Notes under the pieces: model-generated
Seen by the model: the letters and a program-made list of their open reading frames with translations, nothing else
Told to the model about the DNA's origin: nothing
The model's database searches: none
NCBI GenBank assembly: GCA_964496595.1
Contig: CAZCAI010000077.1
Coordinates: forward strand, 1-22,214
Reading direction: 5' to 3'
From: JAAAOZ01 sp964496595
GTDB lineage: Bacteria > Chloroflexota > Anaerolineae > B4-G1 > SLSP01
DNA length: 22,214 nucleotides
Shown: positions 13,579-21,181 of the stretch, one piece after another
Layout of the letters: the number at the start of each line of letters is the position of its first letter
How positions within the stretch are numbered: the first letter of the stretch is position 1
Program-made: the position numbers and the translations under genes

Positions 13579-13845
13579 ATGATAGTCCAGTCCAGAGATA
13601 CCCATCCCCGGGCCGAAGAAGTCCAGATCATGCTCTTGCGCCAAGCATCGGTAGCCGAAAGATTCGCGATAATGCGTTCATTATCCGAAACAGCCATTCA
13701 GCTTTCACGGCGCGCCATCCAGAGAGCCAATCCCACCTACAGTGAATTGGAAGTCAACTTAGCTTTTGTCGCCTACCATTATGGGGAAGATTTGGCTGAA
13801 CGAGTACGTCAGTATTTGGAACAGAGGAATGATGCAACAACCTAA
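13579..13845 (+). CDS. Small helical protein of unknown function
   Basis: This is an 88-residue, probably all-helical soluble protein with blocks such as THPRAEEVQIMLLRQAS, AIQLSRRAI and AYHYGEDLAERVRQYL. I recall similar small proteins in Chloroflexota and cyanobacteria, often just upstream of a nucleotidyltransferase-like gene, but I cannot name a tested function. ATG at 13579 is preferred because the upstream in-frame extension (from 13429) is low-complexity and unlike the conserved part. A TTG at 13570 is also possible. The gene lies in the AT-richer stretch between hypD and hypE. A weak TTTACA/CATAAA pair around 13474-13503 could serve as its promoter. Confidence 0.65.
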   Translation: MIVQSRDTHPRAEEVQIMLLRQASVAERFAIMRSLSETAIQLSRRAIQRANPTYSELEVNLAFVAYHYGEDLAERVRQYLEQRNDATT

Positions 13846-13893
13846 CTTTGCTGCGGGCCTTTGATGAGGCAGTAGAAGAGCAAAATTGAGAGT
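13829..13893 (+). pseudogene. Possible remnant of a second gene overlapping the small helical protein
   Basis: ATG at 13829 opens MMQQPNFAAGL and then stops. In the neighbouring frame the same DNA reads LLRAFDEAVEEQN and then TGA (ending 13893). Joining the two by a one-base shift would give a plausible N terminus for an overlapping partner gene of the nucleotidyltransferase kind, but nothing follows. The signal is short and could be chance. Confidence 0.25.
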
Positions 13894-13918
13894 TGATAAG
13901 GATCAGAAGGAGGTCAAG

Positions 13919-14677
13919 ATGACCTACGAGCGTCAGGCTACAGTAGCAACCCCAGAGAGGCCAGCGACGGGAGGGAACGAGGAGAACAAAGCGCCGCCCC
14001 TGCGCGCTGGCGATCATCTTTCCCGCGCGGAGTTCGAGCGTCGCTACCAGGCCCATCCCGAAGTCAAAAAAGCTGAACTCATCGAAGGAGTCGTTTATAT
14101 GCCATCACCTGTGCGTTTCGAGCAACACGGATATTTACATTTCAACATCATTGGTTGGTTATCAGCTTATTGTGCTGCCACCCCCTATGTCCTGGGCGGG
14201 GACAACGTGACGGTTCTAATCGATTACGAGAACGAAGTGCAACCGGACGCCATCTTGCGCTTACCGGCGCGATTGGGCGGTAGCTCCCAGGTGACGGTGG
14301 ACGATTATGTTTCGGGGCCGCCGGAGTTGGTGGTGGAGGTGGCTGCAAGCAGCGCGGCCTATGATCTACACAGCAAGCGCCACGTCTATGCGCGGCGCGG
14401 GGTGCAGGAATATCTGGCGATCCAGGTGTACGAGCAGCGCATCGATTGGTTCGCGCTGCGGGAAAGCGTCTATCATCCTATCGAAGAAGAGAAAGATGAA
14501 GATGAAGCGGGCATCTTGCGCAGCGCGGTCTTCCCAGGCTTGTGGCTCCAACCGGCGGCGTTGTGGGCCGGCGATCTGGCGAAGCTTCTGGAGATCGGCC
14601 AACGAGGACTGGCGTCCCCGGAGCACGCGGCGTTCAAAGAGAAGCTGACGCGCCAGGCTACCGAGTCCGCGAGTTAA
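13919..14677 (+). CDS. Uma2-family endonuclease-like protein (DUF820), first copy
   Basis: A 252-residue protein of the Uma2/DUF820 group, a PD-(D/E)xK nuclease-fold family that is abundant in cyanobacteria and Chloroflexota and has mostly unknown roles. The core reads AELIEGVVYMPSP, then VQPDAIL (the acidic metal ligand), then PELVVEVAAS, and KRHVYARRGVQEYLAI. A 45-residue N-terminal extension is hydrophilic and probably disordered. The end is a helical tail with an acidic stretch (EEEKDEDE). ATG at 13919 follows a perfect AAGGAGG (13907-13913) by 5 bases. It lies between hypD and hypE and is only distantly similar to the copy at 15814, so the two are not a recent duplication. Confidence 0.88.
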   Translation: MTYERQATVATPERPATGGNEENKAPPLRAGDHLSRAEFERRYQAHPEVKKAELIEGVVYMPSPVRFEQHGYLHFNIIGWLSAYCAATPYVLGGDNVTVLIDYENEVQPDAILRLPARLGGSSQVTVDDYVSGPPELVVEVAASSAAYDLHSKRHVYARRGVQEYLAIQVYEQRIDWFALRESVYHPIEEEKDEDEAGILRSAVFPGLWLQPAALWAGDLAKLLEIGQRGLASPEHAAFKEKLTRQATESAS

Positions 14678-14692
14678 GGGGAAATGCGACCT

Positions 14693-15739
14693 ATGCCCGA
14701 TAAATCCGACATGCCAGAACGCATCCTGCTCGCGCACGGCAGCGGCGGGGTAATGACCCACGAACTGATCCGCGATGTCTTCGTCCGCCACTTCGATCAT
14801 CCGGCCTTGGACGCGATGGGCGACGCGGCGGTGCTCCCCCCGCTGCCGGAGGGGCGCCTGGCGATGACGACCGACTCCTACGTCGTGCAGCCGCTCTTCT
14901 TCCCCGGCGGCGACATCGGCGAGCTGGCCGTCTGCGGCACGGTGAACGATCTGGCCGTGGCTGGCGCGCGCCCGCTCTATCTGACCTCCGGCTTTATCCT
15001 GGAGGAGGGGTTGCCGTGGGAGACGTTGGAGCGCGTCGTGGCCTCGATGGCGGCGACGGCGCGCGAGGCCGGCGTGCGGATTGTCGCGGGCGATACCAAG
15101 GTGGTCGAGCGTGGCGCCGCCGATGGCCTCTTCATCAACACCGCCGGCGTGGGCGTGGTCCCGCCGGGACTTGCGTTGGATCCGGCGCGCCTGCGGCCGG
15201 GGGATGCGCTGCTGGTCAACGGCACCGTGGGCGATCACGGCCTGGCGGTGATGATCCAGCGCGAAGGGTTGGCGTTCGGGTCGGCGCTGGAGAGCGACAG
15301 CGCGCCGCTCAACGGCCTCATCGCGGCGGTGCTGGAGGCGACGCAGGGGAGCACGCCGGGAGGAAACGTTCGCTGTATGCGCGATGCGACGCGCGGCGGC
15401 TTGGCGACGGTGCTCAACGAGTGGGTCGAGTCGATGGCGGTGGGCATCGAGGTGGAAGAAGAGGCCATCCCCGTGCGCGAGGAGGTGCGCGCCGCCTGCG
15501 AATTCCTGGGCCTCGACCCGCTCTACGCGGCCAACGAGGGCAAAGTCGTGATCGCGCTGGCGGCGGAGGCAGCCGAGACGGCCTTGGCAGCGATGCGCGC
15601 TCATCCCCTGGGCCGCGACGCTGCGCTCATCGGGCGCGTCACAGCGGAGCATCCGGGGCGCGTGGCGCTGCGCACGCCCTACGGCGCGCGTCGCGTCCTC
15701 CCGATGCTGACCGGCGCGCAGTTGCCTCGGATTTGTTGA
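14693..15739 (+). CDS. hypE: Carbamoyl dehydratase HypE
   Basis: HypE accepts the carbamoyl group from HypF on its C-terminal cysteine and dehydrates it with ATP to a thiocyanate, the source of the cyanide ligands. The 348-residue protein has the PurM/AIRS-like fold: LLAHGSGG near the start, DAMGDAAVL, TTDSYVV, CGTVNDLAVAGA, AGDTKVVE, and the glycine-rich RDATRGGLATVLNE. It ends in LPRIC, the diagnostic PRxC tail with the modified Cys at the last position. ATG at 14693 is chosen because AAGGGGA (14676-14682) is too close to the alternative ATG at 14684. It is separated from hypD by about 1.3 kb of probable inserted DNA and is the last hyp gene here. Confidence 0.96.
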   Translation: MPDKSDMPERILLAHGSGGVMTHELIRDVFVRHFDHPALDAMGDAAVLPPLPEGRLAMTTDSYVVQPLFFPGGDIGELAVCGTVNDLAVAGARPLYLTSGFILEEGLPWETLERVVASMAATAREAGVRIVAGDTKVVERGAADGLFINTAGVGVVPPGLALDPARLRPGDALLVNGTVGDHGLAVMIQREGLAFGSALESDSAPLNGLIAAVLEATQGSTPGGNVRCMRDATRGGLATVLNEWVESMAVGIEVEEEAIPVREEVRAACEFLGLDPLYAANEGKVVIALAAEAAETALAAMRAHPLGRDAALIGRVTAEHPGRVALRTPYGARRVLPMLTGAQLPRIC

Positions 15740-15763
15740 GAAGTCTTGTCGTCGTGCTATACT
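15736..15763 (+). promoter_or_regulatory. Extended -10 promoter for the second Uma2 gene
   Basis: TTGAGA (15736-15741) and TATACT (15758-15763) are 16 bases apart, with the extended TG motif (TGC) directly before the -10. The -35 overlaps the hypE stop codon. The Uma2 start is 51 bases downstream, so this gene can be transcribed independently of the hyp operon. Confidence 0.6.
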
Positions 15764-15813
15764 TAAAACAGGATGACGTGAGCTTTATCAGGAGATAACA
15801 AGGGGGGCTAACG

Positions 15814-16428
15814 ATGACCATTACAGATACACCGGTGACGGTTAAGACACAAACGCGCCCCTGGCCCCCACGTCGCGGGGAATGGACTTACGAGGACTAC
15901 GCGCGGCTGCCCAACGATCAATGGCGTTATGAAATCATCCAGGGGGAGTTACACATGTCGCCTGCACCACGAACACGACACCAAAAGATAGGACTACAAC
16001 TCAAGATAGCTTTGGGGCAGTTTGTATATGAACACCACCTGGGGGAAGTCTACGACGCCCCCATCGATGTCATATTATCCGACCGCGCCACCGACGAGAT
16101 CATCGCCTCGCCCGTGCAGCCCGACATTTTGTTCATCGCACAGGAACGCCTGGACATCGTGCAGGAGAAGTACATCGTCGGCGCGCCGGATTTGATCATC
16201 GAAATTCTCTCGCCCAGCAACTGGCTGGATGACCGCCGCGATAAGTACACGGTCTACGAAGCCGCCGGCGTGCGCGAATACTGGATCGTAGACCCGGACA
16301 ACAGCACGGTGGAGGTCTTCGTGCTGCGGGACGACCAATACACGCAGGTCGGACGTTACGAGCCGGGCGATGTGGTGCGCGCCGATGTGGTGGCCGGATT
16401 TGAGATCGCGGTTTCGGCGTTTTGTTGA
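15814..16428 (+). CDS. Uma2-family endonuclease-like protein, second copy
   Basis: A 204-residue, canonical-length Uma2/DUF820 protein. The family pattern is complete: WRYEIIQGELHMSPAP, VQPDILFI, PDLIIEILSPSN, RDKYTVYEAAGVREYWIVD. The acidic residues of the nuclease core (E in RYEIIQGE, D in QPDI, E in IIEIL) are present. The start at 15814 is backed by AGGGGGG (15801-15807) six bases upstream and by a separate promoter. It is the last rightward gene and is followed by a strong hairpin. Compared with the copy at 13919 it lacks the long N-terminal extension and the acidic tail. The biological role of this family is unsettled; proposals include restriction-like or element-associated functions. 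Confidence 0.92.
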   Translation: MTITDTPVTVKTQTRPWPPRRGEWTYEDYARLPNDQWRYEIIQGELHMSPAPRTRHQKIGLQLKIALGQFVYEHHLGEVYDAPIDVILSDRATDEIIASPVQPDILFIAQERLDIVQEKYIVGAPDLIIEILSPSNWLDDRRDKYTVYEAAGVREYWIVDPDNSTVEVFVLRDDQYTQVGRYEPGDVVRADVVAGFEIAVSAFC

Positions 16429-16430
16429 AA

Positions 16431-16479
16431 GACACAGGCCGCGTGCCCCTCTTTTCTCAAGAGGCACGCGGCCTGTGTC
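16431..16479. terminator. Bidirectional terminator between converging genes
   Basis: GACACAGGCCGCGTGC (16431-16446) is perfectly complementary to the closing arm ending at 16479. An inner CTCTT/AAGAG stem is separated by a two-base bulge. The hairpin lies in the 65-base gap between two convergent genes. Only short T-rich flanks are present (CTTTC on the leftward side), so it may rely on stem strength more than on a U tract. Confidence 0.85.
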
Positions 16480-16493
16480 ACAACTTCCCCGCT

Positions 16494-18350
16494 TTAATCC
16501 TCCATCTGGGGCTGGATGGAGATCTCCTCGATGTTCCAGATCGTCCCGTGAGCCGAGGCGTCGGGGCGCAGGCCCTGCACCTCGATGCGAGCGACGAACC
16601 AGTAGGGCCGCCACGTCAAAAAGAGCGTGGGCAGCTCCTCTTTGAACAGCGTCTGCGCTTCTTGGAGCGCGGCGGCCTGCGACGTCAGATCCACCGATGT
16701 GAGCGCGCGCGTGCACGCGCGATCATACGCCTCGTCGGTGTAGCCGCTGAAATTTTCCCCTATCCAGCCGCTTTCCGCGCTGGGGATTCGGTCGGAGCGC
16801 CACGCGCCACAGACCTGGGGCAATTCGACCCGCCATCCAAAAAGCGCCAACTCGAAGCTGCGACCAAAGAGCGGGCTGACCGCATCAGCCGCGTAGAGCA
16901 ATTGTGTCTCCGTGGCTTTGGGTTGGACGCCGACGCCACATTTCTCCAAATCGGCCGAAAGATGAGCCGCCGTAACGATGTAGGGCGCGGCCAGATGTAG
17001 CGTGAGGCTCAACGGTGTGTCGTCGCGGATGCCCGGCACGTCGTGGGCCTCGCGGATGCCGTCGCCGTCCTCGTCATACCATCCGGCGTCCTCCAGAAGC
17101 TGCTGTCCCTCGTCTGGATTGTAGGGAATGCGGTCGCCCGCCTCATCGAAGGCCGGATGGCCCGGCGGGATGAAGCCGCTGGCGGGCAGGAGCGCCTCGC
17201 TGGGCAGCGCGGCGCTGAGATTCGCCCGGTCGATGCAATGCGCCAACCCCAGCCGAACCTCGCGCTGGGAGAGCGGCGTGGATATTCCCGCCGTCGATGC
17301 GATGTTGAAATCCAACCGCAACACCGTAGGCGCCACGTCCGCCCAGATCATCGCCTCGCGCTCATTGACCAATCGCTCCCACATCTGCCAGTCGGTCAAT
17401 TGCACGGGATCGGGCAGCAGAACGTCGCATTGTCCGCTGGTCAGCAACTCCGCCCACTGCTCGGCCTGCAATTGCGGGAAGCGTACGCTTATCTCCTCCA
17501 GCGTCGGCGCCTCGCCGGCATAGTAGGGATTAGGACGCATCCGCGCCTCGCGTCCGGTCTCCCAGGCGATGATCTCGAATGGGCCGGTCCCCGGCGGCGT
17601 GCGATCCCGCACGATCTCCGTCAATTCTTTTCCCTGCCAGCGGTGCGATGGCTGCGGCGGGAAGCAAAAGCCCGGATAGTCGGTGCTGAGGTAGCCGGGC
17701 AGCCCCTCCCAGCGGAGTGTCTGATCATCCACGGCGGTGAAGCGATGGGTGCGCTCGACCAACGTCCGCCAATGCCCGTGGGCCTCCGGAGACTGGGCCA
17801 GGTGATAGCTGAAGATCGCATCCGCTGCCGTCAACGGCTGGCCATCTGACCAGCGCAAATCGGATTTGAGGGTGAAGGTGACGATCATCTGGGAGAGGCT
17901 TAACGCCTCCGTGCCCTGATGGGTGTGAACCATCCCGGAGACATCGGCGTAGCGAGCGCCGGGCGGCACAGGAGTCGTCTGGGTGAGCACCTGCCCGTTT
18001 TCCAGCGAAGGGATCTCGGTGAGCAAGCGGGCGCGCCATTGGTAGCCGACGCGCTCGGCCGGCGGCTCGTAGAAGAGCGCCAGCAGATCTTCTCCCGCTT
18101 GCGAGGGGGTGAAGGGATTGACGGCCTGGGGTTCCACCGAGCAGAGCGCCAGTTGTTGGGGGATCGGCGTGGGGGTGGGCGTTACGGCGGAAGTCGGCGT
18201 CGGCGGGAGCACGGTGTTCGTCGCGGTGGCCGGCGGCGTGATGGTGGGCGCAGGCAAAGCGGAAGCGCACGCCGCCAGGACGAACGCGACCGATGCGAGG
18301 AGAAGGCCGCCGGCGAGATATAAACGGCGATGTTTCTGGAGAGGAATCAA
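16494..18350 (-). CDS. Family-5 extracellular solute-binding lipoprotein (peptide/nickel ABC type)
   Basis: A substrate-capture lipoprotein of the SBP_bac_5 family, expected on the outer face of the membrane. It has a basic start (KHRRLYL), a hydrophobic helix and a lipobox VLAAC with Cys28, then a long Pro/Thr-rich linker. The mature domain has family signs such as LRWSDGQPLTAADAIFSYH, GTGPFEI, and LAHCIDRANL. Two starts are possible. ATG at 18365 has no ribosome site. TTG at 18350 follows GGAGG by 4 bases and forms a TTGA overlap with the upstream gene's stop, and I prefer it (618 residues). No permease or ATPase gene is next to it, so it is an orphan receptor here. Nickel binding is not indicated; peptides or other small solutes are equally likely. 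Confidence 0.9.
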   Translation of the reverse strand: MIPLQKHRRLYLAGGLLLASVAFVLAACASALPAPTITPPATATNTVLPPTPTSAVTPTPTPIPQQLALCSVEPQAVNPFTPSQAGEDLLALFYEPPAERVGYQWRARLLTEIPSLENGQVLTQTTPVPPGARYADVSGMVHTHQGTEALSLSQMIVTFTLKSDLRWSDGQPLTAADAIFSYHLAQSPEAHGHWRTLVERTHRFTAVDDQTLRWEGLPGYLSTDYPGFCFPPQPSHRWQGKELTEIVRDRTPPGTGPFEIIAWETGREARMRPNPYYAGEAPTLEEISVRFPQLQAEQWAELLTSGQCDVLLPDPVQLTDWQMWERLVNEREAMIWADVAPTVLRLDFNIASTAGISTPLSQREVRLGLAHCIDRANLSAALPSEALLPASGFIPPGHPAFDEAGDRIPYNPDEGQQLLEDAGWYDEDGDGIREAHDVPGIRDDTPLSLTLHLAAPYIVTAAHLSADLEKCGVGVQPKATETQLLYAADAVSPLFGRSFELALFGWRVELPQVCGAWRSDRIPSAESGWIGENFSGYTDEAYDRACTRALTSVDLTSQAAALQEAQTLFKEELPTLFLTWRPYWFVARIEVQGLRPDASAHGTIWNIEEISIQPQMED

Positions 18351-19255
18351 GAGGCCTCCGCGCATGCTTGAAGCGCTTGTTCGAATGCAGCGCGCTCGGC
18401 GTCATCCAGCGCGCCCTCCAGCGTGAGGGGGCGACGCGGCGCGCCGACGGGGAAACCCTGCAATTCCAGCCCGACGCGCACGCCCAGGCTGCCATAGCGC
18501 CCGATCACTTGGGCGACCGGCGCGATCTGACTTTGGATTTGCCGCGCGGTGGCTCGTTCTCCATTCGCAACCGCCGCGCGTAACTTCTGGTAGTGGGCGG
18601 GGATGAGGTTCGCGGCGGCCAGGACGCCGCCGACGCCCCCCATCGCCAGCGCGGGCAGCAGCAGCGTCCCTTGCCCGACTAACATCTGGAAATCGTCGTC
18701 CGTCTGCTCCATTACGGCGAGGAAGTAGCTGAGGTTGCCGGAGGTGTCCTTCATCCCGACGATGTTGGGATTGTCAGCGCGCAGGGCGGCGACGGTTTCC
18801 GGTGGGATGGCCTGGCCCGCCAGTTGCGGAAAGTTATATAGCAGGATGGGCATCTCCGGCATGGCGGCGGCCAGGTCGGCGAAGTGGCGATAAAGGCCGG
18901 CGGGCGTCGGGCGCAGGTAGTAGGGCGTCACGACGAGCGCCGCGTCCGCGCCGACGGCCAACGCATCTTGGGTGAACGCGATGACGTCGCGGGTGGCGAC
19001 GGCCCCGGCCCCCGCGATCAGGAGCTTGTCGGCGCCGGCGATCTCCTCGGCGGTGATCTCCAGCGTGCGGCGGCGCTCCTCGCGGCTGAGCAGGGGAAAA
19101 TCGCCGGTGGTGCCGTTGACCACAAAGCCATCGACATCCGGCAGCAGGCGCTGAAGCAACTCGCGCAAGCGCATTTCATCTACCGCTTCATCTTCTTGAT
19201 CCTGATATGGCGTGACAATCGCCGGGAAAATGCCGTGTAGATCGGGGTGATTCAT
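18347..19255 (-). CDS. DapA/N-acetylneuraminate-lyase family aldolase or lyase
   Basis: A 302-residue class I aldolase-type TIM barrel. The Schiff-base lysine is K169 in GMKDTSG, the catalytic tyrosine is Y140 in LLYNFP, and the pyruvate-carboxylate loop reads GTTGDFP (48-54) where true dihydrodipicolinate synthases usually have GTTGE. The family covers dihydrodipicolinate synthase, N-acetylneuraminate lyase and keto-deoxy sugar acid aldolases. The substrate here is undecided, and the Asp variant plus the neighbouring solute-binding protein favour a catabolic member. The ATG has a strong AGGAGG four bases upstream. It overlaps the start of the downstream lipoprotein gene by four bases (TTGA), so uptake and breakdown may be coupled. 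Confidence 0.88.
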   Translation of the reverse strand: MNHPDLHGIFPAIVTPYQDQEDEAVDEMRLRELLQRLLPDVDGFVVNGTTGDFPLLSREERRRTLEITAEEIAGADKLLIAGAGAVATRDVIAFTQDALAVGADAALVVTPYYLRPTPAGLYRHFADLAAAMPEMPILLYNFPQLAGQAIPPETVAALRADNPNIVGMKDTSGNLSYFLAVMEQTDDDFQMLVGQGTLLLPALAMGGVGGVLAAANLIPAHYQKLRAAVANGERATARQIQSQIAPVAQVIGRYGSLGVRVGLELQGFPVGAPRRPLTLEGALDDAERAAFEQALQACAEAS

Positions 19256-19286
19256 AGTTCCTCCTGGAAAATAAGTTGAAAGTTAT

Positions 19287-19381
19287 CCTTGCGAAGGTTA
19301 CGGATGGTTCCCGTTTATACTACCATCTCTGACAGTCCAGAAGGCCCATCGGTTGAAGGTTCTCCTGGAACCTTTGCAAGG
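19287..19381. repeat. Inverted repeat in the 134-base spacer between the mraY-like and dapA-like genes
   Basis: CCTTGCGAAGGTT (19287-19299) matches the reverse complement of 19369-19381 with one mismatch. Inside the right part is a compact hairpin AAGGTTC-tcctg-GAACCTT (19356-19374), which would lie just after the stop of the leftward mraY-like gene and could end its transcript, although no T tract follows. A leftward -10-like TATAAA (19319-19314) may belong to the dapA-like gene. Its -35 is poor. Confidence 0.55.
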
Positions 19382-19389
19382 GGTGCGTC

Positions 19390-20412
19390 TTACTGGCGCT
19401 CGCTGAGATAGAGGAGCGCGATCAACGTGATGCCGCTCAGTAAGAGCAGCGTCACCAATTTATAGAGGCGCGAGGAGAGTAGCAGGGCCATCGCGCCGGC
19501 GACAGCACAAAATCCCCAGTAGATGAAGACGATGACGCGGGTCGAAAGTCCTGCATCCTGCAATCGAAAGTGGAGGTGGCGGCGATCCCCGCGCAGGGGA
19601 CTGACGCCGTGCCGCCAGCGATCCAAGATGGTCCAGGCGACATCAACGATGGGGATGCCCATCACCAGCAGCACGGTGGCGACGCGCCCGCCCGCGATCA
19701 GGCCCAGCGCGCCCATCAGGTAACCCAACAAGAAAGCGCCGCCGCTGCCCATAAAGACGCGCGCCGGGGGGATATTATAAACTAAAAATCCCAAAGAGGC
19801 ACCCAAAAGCGCCAGGGCCAGCGGCGCGACGCTGTATTGCGCGACGCGAAGCATGTGGAGGGTGAGGATGGCGGCCAGAATAGCGGCGACGCCGGCGGCC
19901 AGGCCGTCAAGGCCGTCGAGCCAGTTGACGGTGACGATCATGCCCGTGATCCAAAAGACGGTGAGAGGAATGTAGAGCAGCGCGGGGAGAATGATCATCT
20001 CGTTGGTGAGGGGGTTGTTGAAGCGCTCCAGGATGATATCGGCCCGGACGGCGATGAGCGCGGCCAGGAGATAGCCTCCGTATTGCGCCCAAGGCGGAAG
20101 ATCGTGGTAATCGTCCAGCAGACCGATGAGAAAAATGACAAAACCGCCAATCATCAAGCCCCAAAAGCGTTGGGATTCCTTGGGATCGGCGGTCGGTATT
20201 GGTTGAAGATGGGAAAGTGCGAGCGCCCCGAAAAACCCCAGAGCAATGCCGAGGCCGCCCAGGCGTGAAAGCGGGCGTTGGTGTCGCCGGCGACCGCCGG
20301 GGACAGCAATGATATCGAGGCGTTGGCCCCACCGTTTGCCCAGTTGGGTACCAATCACGGCGAGGAGAAAGCCGCTGAACAGTGTCAGCAGATAATTAGC
20401 TCCAAAATTCAC
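19390..20412 (-). CDS. WecA/TagO/MraY-like undecaprenyl-phosphate sugar-1-phosphate transferase
   Basis: An integral membrane enzyme of 340 residues with about ten hydrophobic segments. The family starts cell-surface polysaccharide or peptidoglycan synthesis by joining a UDP-sugar phosphate to a polyprenyl phosphate. Visible motifs are RLGGLGI (50-56), the magnesium pair D100-D101 in GLLDDYHD, NWLDGLDGL (163-171), and GDRRHLHFRL near residue 275, close to the HLHHRL signature of WecA. The motif that normally reads FMGDxGS is FMGSGGA (220-226), so the third conserved Asp is Ser. The start is GTG at 20412 with a weak GGGG ahead. upp ends 26 bases upstream and the two probably share a transcript. 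It is unlikely to be MraY proper because no cell-wall gene cluster is present. Confidence 0.87.
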   Translation of the reverse strand: MNFGANYLLTLFSGFLLAVIGTQLGKRWGQRLDIIAVPGGRRRHQRPLSRLGGLGIALGFFGALALSHLQPIPTADPKESQRFWGLMIGGFVIFLIGLLDDYHDLPPWAQYGGYLLAALIAVRADIILERFNNPLTNEMIILPALLYIPLTVFWITGMIVTVNWLDGLDGLAAGVAAILAAILTLHMLRVAQYSVAPLALALLGASLGFLVYNIPPARVFMGSGGAFLLGYLMGALGLIAGGRVATVLLVMGIPIVDVAWTILDRWRHGVSPLRGDRRHLHFRLQDAGLSTRVIVFIYWGFCAVAGAMALLLSSRLYKLVTLLLLSGITLIALLYLSERQ

Positions 20413-20438
20413 GGCGCTAGCCCCGAATTTTCAATCGT

Positions 20439-21065
20439 TCACCCCGTACCGAATTGCCGATCCCCGGCGTCGCCCAGTCCCGGCACGATGAACCCGTTCT
20501 CATCGAGATGCTCATCGACCGTCGCCAGGTAGAGATCCACATCGGGGTGTTGGTCATTCAAGTTCTGCACCCCCTCCGGCGCGCCGATCAAGCCCATAAA
20601 TTTGATACGGCGTGCGCCCCACTTCTTGAGGATGTTCACGGTTTTGACGGCGGAGCCGCCGGTCGCCAGCATCGGATCTAAGATCAGGCAGACGGAGACG
20701 GTGGGATGCACGGGCAATCGATTGTAGTAGGCGACGGGGCGGAGCGTTTGCTCATCGCGGAAGAGGCCAATGTGCCAGACCTCGGCGGAGGGGATCATCT
20801 CCCAGATGCCCTCGACCATGCCCAATCCGGCCCGCAGGATGGGGATGAGGCCGATGGGTTCCTGGAGCCGGAAACCTGCACTGGGAGCCATCGGCGTCTC
20901 GACCTCAACCGGCTCAACCTGCAAGTCCTTGGTCGCTTCATAAGCCAAAAGTATCGTAATCTCGCGGATAAGTTCACGAAATTTCTTAGGCTCGGTCTCC
21001 TTGGCTCGAAGCAACGTGAGTTTGTGCTTGACTAACGGATGCTCTGAAACATATATCGTCGCCAT
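20439..21065 (-). CDS. upp: Uracil phosphoribosyltransferase
   Basis: Upp makes UMP from uracil and PRPP in the pyrimidine salvage pathway. The 208-residue protein has the standard length. It has PILRAGLGM (75-83), the PRPP-binding loop LDPMLATGGS (129-138) and the uracil-binding tail VPGLGDAGDRQFGT at the C terminus, where most homologues have RIFGT. AAAGGAGAA lies ahead of the ATG with about ten bases of spacing. A strong promoter is 40 bases upstream of the start. The WecA-like gene follows after 26 bases. The two enzymes share only uridine-nucleotide chemistry, so the linkage may be a convenience of transcription. Confidence 0.96.
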   Translation of the reverse strand: MATIYVSEHPLVKHKLTLLRAKETEPKKFRELIREITILLAYEATKDLQVEPVEVETPMAPSAGFRLQEPIGLIPILRAGLGMVEGIWEMIPSAEVWHIGLFRDEQTLRPVAYYNRLPVHPTVSVCLILDPMLATGGSAVKTVNILKKWGARRIKFMGLIGAPEGVQNLNDQHPDVDLYLATVDEHLDENGFIVPGLGDAGDRQFGTG

Positions 21066-21104
21066 AGATCTTATTCTCCTTTCGCTTTTTGAATACCAGC
21101 TTGG

Positions 21105-21132
21105 ATTTTACTCAGGAGGGGGAGATTGTCAA
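21105..21132 (-). promoter_or_regulatory. Strong promoter for upp
   Basis: On the minus strand a perfect TTGACA (21132-21127) is 16 bases from TAAAAT (21110-21105), which matches the -10 consensus at five of six positions. The upp ATG is 40 bases further on. Confidence 0.75.
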
Positions 21133-21181
21133 CGTAACGGCGGGGCGTTGGAGTACTTCTTTGAATAACTTAGGATAGCTT

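Noticed and set aside
16494..18350. Family-5 solute-binding protein as a nickel-uptake receptor (NikA) serving the hyp genes
   Set aside because: It is on the opposite strand beyond a terminator, is coupled to an aldolase gene, and has no partner permease; the family mostly binds peptides and other solutes.
18347..19255. True dihydrodipicolinate synthase (dapA) of lysine synthesis
   Set aside because: The GTTGD loop and the link to a solute-binding protein do not single out that enzyme; only the family can be supported.
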